DNA from: JAAZIN01 sp964464625
Lineage (GTDB): Bacteria; Bacillota; Dethiobacteria; DTU022
Assembly (NCBI GenBank): GCA_964464625.1
Contig: CAYXKD010000006.1
Span: forward strand, 5,863-69,862
DNA: 64,000 nt
Reading direction: 5' to 3'
Shown here: positions 57,769 to 64,000 of the stretch, piece after piece
Layout: every line of letters starts with the position of its first letter
Position numbering within the stretch: position 1 is the stretch's first letter
Notes under the pieces: generated by a model
The model's database searches: none
Told to the model about the DNA's origin: nothing
The model's input: the letters and a program-made list of their open reading frames with translations, nothing else
Translations under genes and position numbers: made by a program

Positions 57769-58389
57769 TTAGAGCACGCTGCCCAGGAGATGAGGCGTTA
57801 CAAATATCTCCACAAAAGCGGCGCAGATTAGCAGCGCCACCACAAGGGGGATAACAGAGACAATTTCTTTCCAGATGTATCTGAAACTTTGCAGGCGCGT
57901 TTTATTTGGCAGGGGCGAGGCGATGCAGTGGTAGCCCAGTTTCAGCCCCAGGGCGGCGCAGAAAAAGAAAGCTGAAAGCTCGAAAATACCGTGGGGCAGT
58001 ATCCCTAAAAAGATCATCGCCGGGATAGAGCAGCCTGATGCATTGCACGAAGCTGCGACAATGCCGAGAATGTAGCCATTTAAAAATAGAGTGGCCAGCG
58101 GCGAAAAACCAGCCAGAACTCCCAGAAAGAGCATCTGTGCTATTGCCATAAAATTTTTTAAAAAAACAATCAACACCGTGATCAGCGGGGGATTACCCAG
58201 GATTATGTCGAAGAGTTTCTGCAGATCATTCATCTGTGTTTCAATCCCGGGAAGGGAGTCACCCTGTAAAGATGAGCCAAAGTAGGCCACTATAGATCCG
58301 GCCAGGAATATTACTACGGCCAGAACGATCCAGTTGCGGTTCTGGTTAAAAACCTCCTTGACCGGCATGAGGAGTGAAAACACTGACAT
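57769..58389 (-). CDS. SpoIIM-family (stage II sporulation M-like) membrane protein
   Basis: About 206 residues with five membrane helices and the family motif LPHGIFELSAFF near residue 130. SpoIIM acts with SpoIID and SpoIIP in septal peptidoglycan degradation during engulfment, while related DUF95 proteins have other roles; the distance of the gene from other sporulation genes leaves the exact role open. The start is unclear: ATG 58389 (AAAGG 3 nt upstream), GTG 58383 or ATG 58431. It lies on the minus strand, divergent from priA, with about 80 nt between them. Confidence 0.75.
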   Translation of the reverse strand: MSVFSLLMPVKEVFNQNRNWIVLAVVIFLAGSIVAYFGSSLQGDSLPGIETQMNDLQKLFDIILGNPPLITVLIVFLKNFMAIAQMLFLGVLAGFSPLATLFLNGYILGIVAASCNASGCSIPAMIFLGILPHGIFELSAFFFCAALGLKLGYHCIASPLPNKTRLQSFRYIWKEIVSVIPLVVALLICAAFVEIFVTPHLLGSVL

Positions 58390-58467
58390 CAACCTTTCAC
58401 CATTTATTATTTCAGCGGATACTCCATCCATTTTATCAAAATATGCTTATCTTGTTAATCCCTGAAG

Positions 58468-60702
58468 ATGCATGAATATGCCGAGATCCTCATTGAGCTG
58501 ATTAGCGACGCTGTGGATCGCCCCTTTGACTACAGGATTCCCAAACATCTTCTGGGCAAAGCGGTGCCGGGCTCAGCAGTGCGGGTCCCCTTTGGGAGAA
58601 GGCAATACCGGGGCTATCTGCTGCGGCTTCGGGAGCAGCCCGCTGTCGATCCCGGTGAAGTGCGCGAGATTATTTCCCTGGAGGGGAGCGAGCCGTTGCT
58701 CCAGAAGGAGCAGCTCGCTCTGATCCATTGGATGTCGCACCGCTTCTATTGCCGTAAAATCGAAGCAGTTCATGCTATGCTGCCGGCCCTATTCCGGGAG
58801 GGACGGCAGCTAACCCCCCGCGTTTTAACTTTAACGGGTGCTGCGGAGGAGGCCAGTCTTTCGCGTGCTCCGCAGCAGCGAAACGCCGTTGAACTTTTAC
58901 GTAAACATGGACCCCTGATGCGGCGCGATCTGCTCCGCCTGGGTGTGCGCAGCGATACGGTGCGGGCTCTGCTTAAGAAAGGGCTGCTCCAGGAAATAGC
59001 GGCTACAGCCACGTCGATAAAAGTGGAGACACTTTTTCCATCTGCGGAGTCCCGGGCTGCCACCCGTAATCTAGATGATCTACATGATCTAAAGGAAGAG
59101 CAGCAGCGCGTTTTCGAGGCGGTGAGCGCCGCTCTTGACGGGAGGCGTGCTGAAAAGATGCTGCTGCATGGAGTTACAGCCAGCGGCAAAACAGAGATCT
59201 ACCTGCAGGGGATTGCCCGCTGTCTCGAACAGCAAAGGGGAGCGCTGGTGCTTCTCCCGGAAATCTCGCTGACACCGCAGATGATCGAACTTTTTGCCGG
59301 GCGTTTCCCCGGGAAGGTGGCCATGCTGCACAGCCGCCTTACACCTGCGGAGAGGGCGGAGCAGTGGCAGAGGATCCGTTTGGGCGCGGCGCCTGTTGTT
59401 CTCGGCGCGCGCTCTGCAGTCTTTGCCCCCCTGAAAAAAATCGGTTTTATCGTCATCGATGAGGAGCATGAAAACAGCTACAAGCAGGAGGAGGCGCCGC
59501 GCTACCATGCCCGTGAAGTGGCCTGGTGGAGGGCGAGATACCACGGTGCGCCCCTGCTTCTGGGCAGCGCCACCCCCTCGCTGGAAAGTTATTTTGAAGC
59601 GGCGCAGGGCCGCTCCCGGCTTCTCCAGATGAGAATGCGGGTAACCCCCATGGAGCTGCCGCCGGTGACGGTGGTCGATATGCGGGAAGAGCTGCGCCGG
59701 GGCAATCGCCAGATCTTCAGCCGTCTCCTTCTCGATGAGCTTGAGGGGATCCTGCAGCGCGGGGAGCAGGCGCTGCTTTTTCTTAACCGGCGCGGTTTCG
59801 CCGGATTTGTTCTCTGCCGCGAGTGCGGCTTCGTGCTACGCTGTCCCCATTGCGCCGTCTCCCTGACGCTGCACCTTGACAGGGCACAGATGGTCTGCCA
59901 TTACTGTTCCCATGAAGAGCCGATACCGCAAACCTGCCCCGAATGTAAGGGGGCCCGGATCCGCCATTTCTCTGCAGGAACGCAGCGTGTTGAGAAGGAG
60001 ATAAAAAAGCTTTATCCCCAGGCATCCCTGGTGCGCATGGACAGTGATACCACCGCACAGCGGGGAGCCCACGGCCGTCTTTACCGCCATTTTCGCGAAG
60101 GGAAGGCCCATATCATGATCGGCACCCAGATGATTGCCAAAGGTTTTGATTTTCCCCGCGTTACCCTTGTAGGAGTGGTTGCAGCCGATACCATTTTGAA
60201 TCTGCCCGATTTCCGCGCAGCGGAGCGCACCTTTCAGCTCCTTACCCAGGTTTCGGGTCGGGCCGGCCGCGGCAGTGGAGAAGGGAAGGTGATCATCCAG
60301 ACATACCATCCGGGCCACTACAGCATTGAGGCGGCGGCAAGGCATGATTACCATGCTTTCTATTCCACAGAAATAGAACTGCGAAAGGCCCTGCTCTACC
60401 CGCCTTTCACCGACCTGGTCCGCTTTCTTCTGAGCGGCAGCGATGAAAGTGCTCTCTGGGAGGCCGCCGGTTATCTCCGCACCCTTTTGGAAAACTGGCA
60501 GGGAAAGGCGGAGCTTCTGGGTCCGGCCAGGGCGCCGCTCTACCGCTTAAAAAAGGTTTACCGGGTTCATATTATGGTGAAAGGTGAGAGTCTTGCCTCT
60601 TCGGCACATCATCTGCGGAAAATTGCGCAGAATTTTCGCCTGAAGCGTCTGCCCGGTCCGGTGCGGTTGACAGTGGATTTCAACCCTCTGATGGTGCTAT
60701 AA
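58468..60702 (+). CDS. priA: Primosomal protein N' (replication restart helicase PriA)
   Basis: A 744-residue 3' to 5' helicase that reloads the replicative helicase at stalled forks. The N-terminal 3'BD (FDYRIPKHLLGKAVPGSAVRVPFGRR), winged helix, Walker A GVTASGKTE near residue 236, DEEH near 331, and the zinc-binding insertion with CRECG, CPHC, CHYC and CPEC are all present, as is the C-terminal domain. ATG 58468 has little ribosome-binding sequence. def, fmt and rsmB follow in the common Firmicute order. Confidence 0.96.
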   Translation: MHEYAEILIELISDAVDRPFDYRIPKHLLGKAVPGSAVRVPFGRRQYRGYLLRLREQPAVDPGEVREIISLEGSEPLLQKEQLALIHWMSHRFYCRKIEAVHAMLPALFREGRQLTPRVLTLTGAAEEASLSRAPQQRNAVELLRKHGPLMRRDLLRLGVRSDTVRALLKKGLLQEIAATATSIKVETLFPSAESRAATRNLDDLHDLKEEQQRVFEAVSAALDGRRAEKMLLHGVTASGKTEIYLQGIARCLEQQRGALVLLPEISLTPQMIELFAGRFPGKVAMLHSRLTPAERAEQWQRIRLGAAPVVLGARSAVFAPLKKIGFIVIDEEHENSYKQEEAPRYHAREVAWWRARYHGAPLLLGSATPSLESYFEAAQGRSRLLQMRMRVTPMELPPVTVVDMREELRRGNRQIFSRLLLDELEGILQRGEQALLFLNRRGFAGFVLCRECGFVLRCPHCAVSLTLHLDRAQMVCHYCSHEEPIPQTCPECKGARIRHFSAGTQRVEKEIKKLYPQASLVRMDSDTTAQRGAHGRLYRHFREGKAHIMIGTQMIAKGFDFPRVTLVGVVAADTILNLPDFRAAERTFQLLTQVSGRAGRGSGEGKVIIQTYHPGHYSIEAAARHDYHAFYSTEIELRKALLYPPFTDLVRFLLSGSDESALWEAAGYLRTLLENWQGKAELLGPARAPLYRLKKVYRVHIMVKGESLASSAHHLRKIAQNFRLKRLPGPVRLTVDFNPLMVL

Positions 60703-60722
60703 TGGGTTGGGAGGTGTTCCCT

Positions 60723-61205
60723 GTGGCTGTACGAAGACTTTTTGAAAGCACCCATCCTGTTTTGCGCAGTCGGGCACGATCTGTGGCTAAAATTAATGAA
60801 ACGACCATTTTGCTTCTCAATGATATGGCTGAGACCATGTATGATCACAAGGGCGTGGGGCTTGCCGCACCGCAGATCGGTATTGCCAAGCGGCTTATCG
60901 TTGTCGACCCCGGAGAGGATCGCCTGCTGAAGCTGATCAATCCCCGTTGCCTGGAGGCCGAAGGAGAAGAGATTGCCGTGGAGGGATGCCTGAGCGTTCC
61001 TGGTATTTACGGGGAGGTGCCCCGCGCCACCCGTTTGCTTGTGGAGGCTTTAGATCCCCGGGGAAATGCGGTGCGTCTTGAGGCTGAGGGATTCCTGGCC
61101 CGCATACTTCAGCACGAGATGGATCATCTTGAGGGGATTCTTTTTCTTGACAGGGCTGTCAGACTTGTAGATCCCGAAGAGGAAAAAAAGGAAGAGGGAT
61201 CTTGA
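60723..61205 (+). CDS. def: Peptide deformylase
   Basis: A 160-residue metalloprotease that removes the formyl group from new proteins. The three motifs are complete: GVGLAAPQIG, EGCLSVPG and HEMDHLEG, supplying the Cys and two His metal ligands. GTG 60723 has GGGAGG 9 nt upstream; the open frame begins at 60702. The stop overlaps the TTG of fmt. Confidence 0.96.
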   Translation: MAVRRLFESTHPVLRSRARSVAKINETTILLLNDMAETMYDHKGVGLAAPQIGIAKRLIVVDPGEDRLLKLINPRCLEAEGEEIAVEGCLSVPGIYGEVPRATRLLVEALDPRGNAVRLEAEGFLARILQHEMDHLEGILFLDRAVRLVDPEEEKKEEGS

Positions 61206-62170
61206 AAAAATTAAAGCTTCTCTTCATGGGTACTCCGCTTTTTGCCATTCCTTCGCTGGAGCAGCTTTACAGCGGCGAAAATTCCCTTTCTGCGGTGGTG
61301 ACTCAGCCGGACCGCCCCAGCGGCCGGGGAAGGGTGCTGCGCCCTGCGCCGGTAAAGCAGTGGGCTCTTGAGCATGAAATTCCTGTTCTACAGCCTGAAA
61401 GGCTTAAGAACGGCACTTTTTTTCATAAAATTGAGGCTTTTGCTCCGGACCTCATCGTGGTTGTGGCTTACGGGTTGATCCTGCCCCCGGAACTCTTGCA
61501 GTTGCCGCCGCTGGGCTGCATTAATCTCCATGCCTCGCTGCTGCCGGCTTACCGCGGTGCGGCGCCTATCGAGCGGGCTGTGATGGAGGGGGCAAAGGAG
61601 ACGGGTGTAACAATTATATCCCTTGCCCGGGAGCTTGATGCCGGTGACATCATCCTTCAGGAGCGGCAGCCTCTTGCCCTTACCGATACAGCAGGTGATC
61701 TGAACGAACGGCTCGCCGCTGCTGGAGCCCGGATGCTGCAGCTGGCGGTAGATCAGATTGCTGCAGGAAAAGTCCGCCGCCAACCCCAGGACCACTCCCT
61801 GGCCACTTACGCTCCGCCCCTTTCTCACGGGGAGGCGCTGCTGGACTGGTCCGAAGATGCCTTTTCACTCTACAACAGGATCAGGGGCTTAAACCCCCGC
61901 CCCGGCGCCTATACCACCTACCGGGGGAAGCGGTTAAAGGTATGGCGGGCGGCTCCGCCTGAGGAGGAGGAAACCAGGATAGTGAGCGGGACCTCCGCTC
62001 CGCCGCCGGGAAGCATTATTTCCATTGAAGGCGGCAGGCTTATTGTTGCTGCTGGAGGCGGAAGCTCCCTGGAGTTGCTGGAGCTGCAGCCTGCAGGAAG
62101 AAAACGAGTTGCCGCCGCTGACTGCTGCCGCGGTTATCGCCTTGCTGCCGGCGAGCGGCTGGGAGAATAA
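61202..62170 (+). CDS. fmt: Methionyl-tRNA formyltransferase
   Basis: A 322-residue enzyme that formylates Met-tRNA-fMet using 10-formyl-THF. It has FMGTPLFAIPSLEQL, the catalytic region CINLHASLLPAYRGAAPIERAVMEG with Asn and His, and the C-terminal OB domain starting RIRGLNPRPGAYT. TTG 61202 overlaps the def stop (TTGA). def and fmt remove and add the same formyl group and are usually together. Confidence 0.96.
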   Translation: MKKLKLLFMGTPLFAIPSLEQLYSGENSLSAVVTQPDRPSGRGRVLRPAPVKQWALEHEIPVLQPERLKNGTFFHKIEAFAPDLIVVVAYGLILPPELLQLPPLGCINLHASLLPAYRGAAPIERAVMEGAKETGVTIISLARELDAGDIILQERQPLALTDTAGDLNERLAAAGARMLQLAVDQIAAGKVRRQPQDHSLATYAPPLSHGEALLDWSEDAFSLYNRIRGLNPRPGAYTTYRGKRLKVWRAAPPEEEETRIVSGTSAPPPGSIISIEGGRLIVAAGGGSSLELLELQPAGRKRVAAADCCRGYRLAAGERLGE

Positions 62171-62173
62171 ATC

Positions 62174-63526
62174 TTGTCTAAAAGTGTGGTTACAGCGCGC
62201 GAAGCAGCGCTGCAGGCGCTTTACCGCGTGGAGAGGGAGGGCGCCTTTTTGAATCTTGCCCTGCCGCCCCTTCTGAGGGGCCTTCCGCCGCTGGAGCGGG
62301 CGCTGGCTCAGGAGCTGGCCTCAGGAACGATTCGCCGGCGTAACACCCTTGACTGGTCCCTGGAGCTTTTTCTAAAGCGCCCCGTGGATGAACTGACGGG
62401 ATGGATGCGCAATCTGCTGCGCCTGAGCGCTTATCAGCTTATCTACCTGGAACGGATTCCAGCCCACGCCGCCGTTGACGAGGCGGTCAGGCTGGCCCGC
62501 CGCTACGGCCATCGCGGTGTTGCCGGGCTGGCTAATGCAGTGCTGCGCCGGCTCGCGGCGACAGCAAAAGATCTGCCCTGGCCTGATCCTGCCCGCCGCC
62601 CTGTAGAAAACCTGGTCTTGCAGAGCAGCCATCCGCCCTGGCTTGTGGAGCGGTGGCACCGCCGTTTCGGCCTGGAGGAGGCCCGCTCTCTCTGTGAGGC
62701 GAACAACATCCGCCCCCTGCCGGCGCTGCGCCCCAACAGGTTGCGCACAACGCCGGCCGCTTTGAAAGAGAAGCTTTCCGCCAGGGGGGTGCCCTCCGAA
62801 TTCAGCCCCCGGCTCCCGGGAATTTTGCTGGTAAAGACAGCCCGGGACATATCCTCTCTGGGGAGTTTTCAGGAGGGGCTGTTCACCGTACAGGGCGAGA
62901 GCTCCATCCTGGTGGCGCCGCTGCTCCAGCCGCAGCCGGGAGAGAGTATCGTTGATCTTTGTAGCGCCCCCGGGGGAAAGAGCACACACCTTGCCGAGCT
63001 TATGGATGACAGCGGGAAGATCACCGCCGTTGATATTTATGCTCACAGGCTGGGGCTGGTAGAGAGGGCGGCCCGGCGGTTGGGATTGACCATCATCGAG
63101 ACTTTACAGGCTGATGGTACAGATATTGGCGGAGCCGGTTTGCAGCGGCCCCACCGGATCCTGGTGGATGCTCCCTGCAGCGGTCTGGGGGTGATCCGCC
63201 GCCTGCCCGAGCTGAAATGGCGCCGTCTCCCTGCCGACCTGGAGCGGATGCCCCGGCTACAGCTGGCTCTGCTAGATAGTGCCGCGAAACTGCTCCGGCC
63301 CGGAGGGCTGCTTCTCTACAGCGTCTGCACCTTCGAGACCGAGGAGACCACCGCGGTGATGGAGGCTTTCAACGCCGCCCATCCCTCTTTCAAGCCCCAT
63401 CCGTTGCAACCCCTTCTACCGCCCGGCTTGGGAACAGAAGCCGCCGCATCCGGAGGTGCCGTTTACCTCTACCCCCACCTCCACGGCATGGATGGCTTCT
63501 TCCTCGCCCTCTGGCAAAAACCCTGA
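62174..63526 (+). CDS. rsmB: 16S rRNA (cytosine(967)-C5)-methyltransferase RsmB
   Basis: A 450-residue SAM enzyme. The N-terminal NusB-like RNA-binding domain (AREAALQALYRVEREGAFLN) is followed by the methyltransferase domain: VDLCSAPGGKSTHLAEL, the two Cys in DAPCSGLGVIRR and YSVCTFETEE. TTG 62174 starts 4 nt after fmt. It is followed by a pair of direct repeats, the second of which can form a terminator-like hairpin. Confidence 0.95.
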   Translation: MSKSVVTAREAALQALYRVEREGAFLNLALPPLLRGLPPLERALAQELASGTIRRRNTLDWSLELFLKRPVDELTGWMRNLLRLSAYQLIYLERIPAHAAVDEAVRLARRYGHRGVAGLANAVLRRLAATAKDLPWPDPARRPVENLVLQSSHPPWLVERWHRRFGLEEARSLCEANNIRPLPALRPNRLRTTPAALKEKLSARGVPSEFSPRLPGILLVKTARDISSLGSFQEGLFTVQGESSILVAPLLQPQPGESIVDLCSAPGGKSTHLAELMDDSGKITAVDIYAHRLGLVERAARRLGLTIIETLQADGTDIGGAGLQRPHRILVDAPCSGLGVIRRLPELKWRRLPADLERMPRLQLALLDSAAKLLRPGGLLLYSVCTFETEETTAVMEAFNAAHPSFKPHPLQPLLPPGLGTEAAASGGAVYLYPHLHGMDGFFLALWQKP

Positions 63527-63527
63527 T

Positions 63528-63595
63528 GGGGTCAGGTCTTGAATTATCACTTTTCCTCTATAAAAAAGGGGGTCAGGTCTTGAATTATCACTTTT
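63528..63595. repeat. Two direct copies of a 27-bp element
   Basis: GGGGTCAGGTCTTGAATTATCACTTTT (split as GGGGTCAGGTCTT and GAATTATCACTTTT) occurs at 63528-63554 and 63569-63595, 41 bp apart. Part of it recurs inverted at 31909-31924. From memory, similar sequences occur near Y1-type (REP-associated) transposases and other mobile elements; no such gene is visible in this window. Confidence 0.75.
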
Positions 63596-63605
63596 TACCC
63601 CTTTT
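63564..63605 (+). terminator. Terminator-like hairpin after rsmB
   Basis: AAAAGGGG (63564-63571) pairs with CCCCTTTT (63598-63605) around the second repeat copy. The loop is long (about 26 nt), so the terminator is moderate. The region 63606-63797 beyond has no gene; a promoter-like TTGTTT (63732-63737), 17 nt, TATAAT (63755-63760) points toward the minus-strand gene in antisense. Confidence 0.5.
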
Positions 63606-63797
63606 GTAGGTCTAACTGCAACAGTTCGTCTGCAGGAGTTATTGCACCACTCCACCAGTGGATGCCCCGTTGCATTTACTTTGTCGACTAGCCAGGGATG
63701 GAGATTCGTACATTAATATGAGCTCAGCCCCTTGTTTTTTCTGGGAAGACAATCTATAATGTAACCTGACTTTAGGAATAAAACGTAAAACATGGTG

Positions 63798-64000
63798 TTA
63801 AAGTTTGAACCTGTGCTTTAGCATCATGTTTATTTGGGATTCATTAAGATAATAATTGGTAATTGGCAACCCCAGCTCATCTGCCAGGTTCTTTATGAAT
63901 TCCGACGAAGGCGTGATATTCACATACTTATCCTGTTCCAACTTCACGATTCTGAACTCCCGGATGAACTTAATAAGTTTCTCTGCGCAATACCTGTTTT
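63798..64000 (-). CDS. 3' end of an unidentified gene
   Basis: Reading the complement from the window edge gives an open frame of about 66 codons ending in TAA at 63798-63800. The peptide contains KLIKFIREFRIVKLEQDKY, FIKNLADELGLP and ends MLKHRFKL. I do not recognise the family; the position beside the repeat pair and an AT-rich composition suggest a transposase or other accessory gene. The start lies outside the window. Confidence 0.5.
   Translation of the reverse strand, partial: NRYCAEKLIKFIREFRIVKLEQDKYVNITPSSEFIKNLADELGLPITNYYLNESQINMMLKHRFKL

Noticed and set aside
63732..63760. TTGTTT-17-TATAAT as the promoter of a real gene
   Set aside because: The elements fit well, but nothing downstream on the plus strand codes for a protein within the window; noted only in the terminator entry.
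1..64000. CRISPR arrays, tRNA or rRNA genes, prophage, complete insertion sequences
   Set aside because: None seen: no spaced repeat series, no cloverleaf with TTCGA arm in the gaps, no integrase or transposase frame of full length.

Overview
This window reads as a contiguous stretch of chromosome from an anaerobic, endospore-forming Firmicute, probably a clostridial lineage of the Desulfotomaculia/Syntrophomonadia/Moorella type. Support comes from pro-sigma-E, sigma-G, SpoIIGA and a SpoIIM-like protein, a class III (oxygen-sensitive) ribonucleotide reductase with its activase, a meso-DAP type MurE, an ileS T-box, and an acyl-CoA synthetase plus a 3-hydroxyacyl-CoA dehydrogenase. GC looks to be in the mid-fifties by eye. 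No species is assigned. No tRNA, rRNA, CRISPR array or complete insertion sequence was found.

Layout. 1-6.2 kb: 3' end of secF, a LapA-like membrane protein, recJ (apparent CTG start), rel, dtd. 6.2-9.4 kb: one uninterrupted 1021-codon reading frame joining complete HisRS and AspRS sequences, behind a near-consensus promoter. 9.3-11.4 kb: a small convergent membrane protein, a 6S RNA and mgtE. 11.6-28.8 kb: the dcw cluster (mraZ, rsmH, ftsL, spoVD-type PBP, murE, murF, mraY, murD, ftsW, murG, murB, murA, ftsQ, ftsA, ftsZ), with a tandem MraZ operator in front and a terminator behind; murC is not in it. 28.8-31.4 kb: spoIIGA, sigE, sigG. 31.5-39.2 kb: ymxH, an NrdR-box controlled nrdR-nrdD-nrdG operon that runs on into the ylm group (pgeF, a HlyD-like protein, ylmE, yggT, an S4-only YlmH remnant) and divIVA; sepF is missing. 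39.2-42.3 kb: T-box and ileS. 42.3-47.8 kb: acyl-CoA synthetase, DUF5665 protein, yteA-like, lspA, lgt, rluD. 47.8-54.4 kb: an unusual membrane-anchored trypsin-like protease convergent with rqcH, then hbd and a P-type Ca2+ ATPase. 54.4-63.5 kb: yicC, remA, gmk, rpoZ, coaBC, a SpoIIM-like gene on the minus strand, then priA, def, fmt, rsmB. 63.5-64 kb: short direct repeats and the 3' end of a minus-strand gene that leaves the window.

Together the genes cover septal peptidoglycan synthesis and division, the switch to mother-cell and forespore sigma factors, anaerobic dNTP supply, translation (three tRNA synthetases, deformylase, formyltransferase, 16S rRNA methyltransferases, D-aminoacyl-tRNA proofreading, ribosome rescue) and lipoprotein maturation. 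Most of the window is conserved housekeeping content. The least ordinary items are the HisRS-AspRS fusion, the S4-only YlmH, the orphan protease, the hairpin that contains the ATPase ribosome-binding site, and several readable regulatory sites (MraZ, NrdR, a sigma-F-type promoter before sigG). All calls come from reading the sequence; no database search was run.
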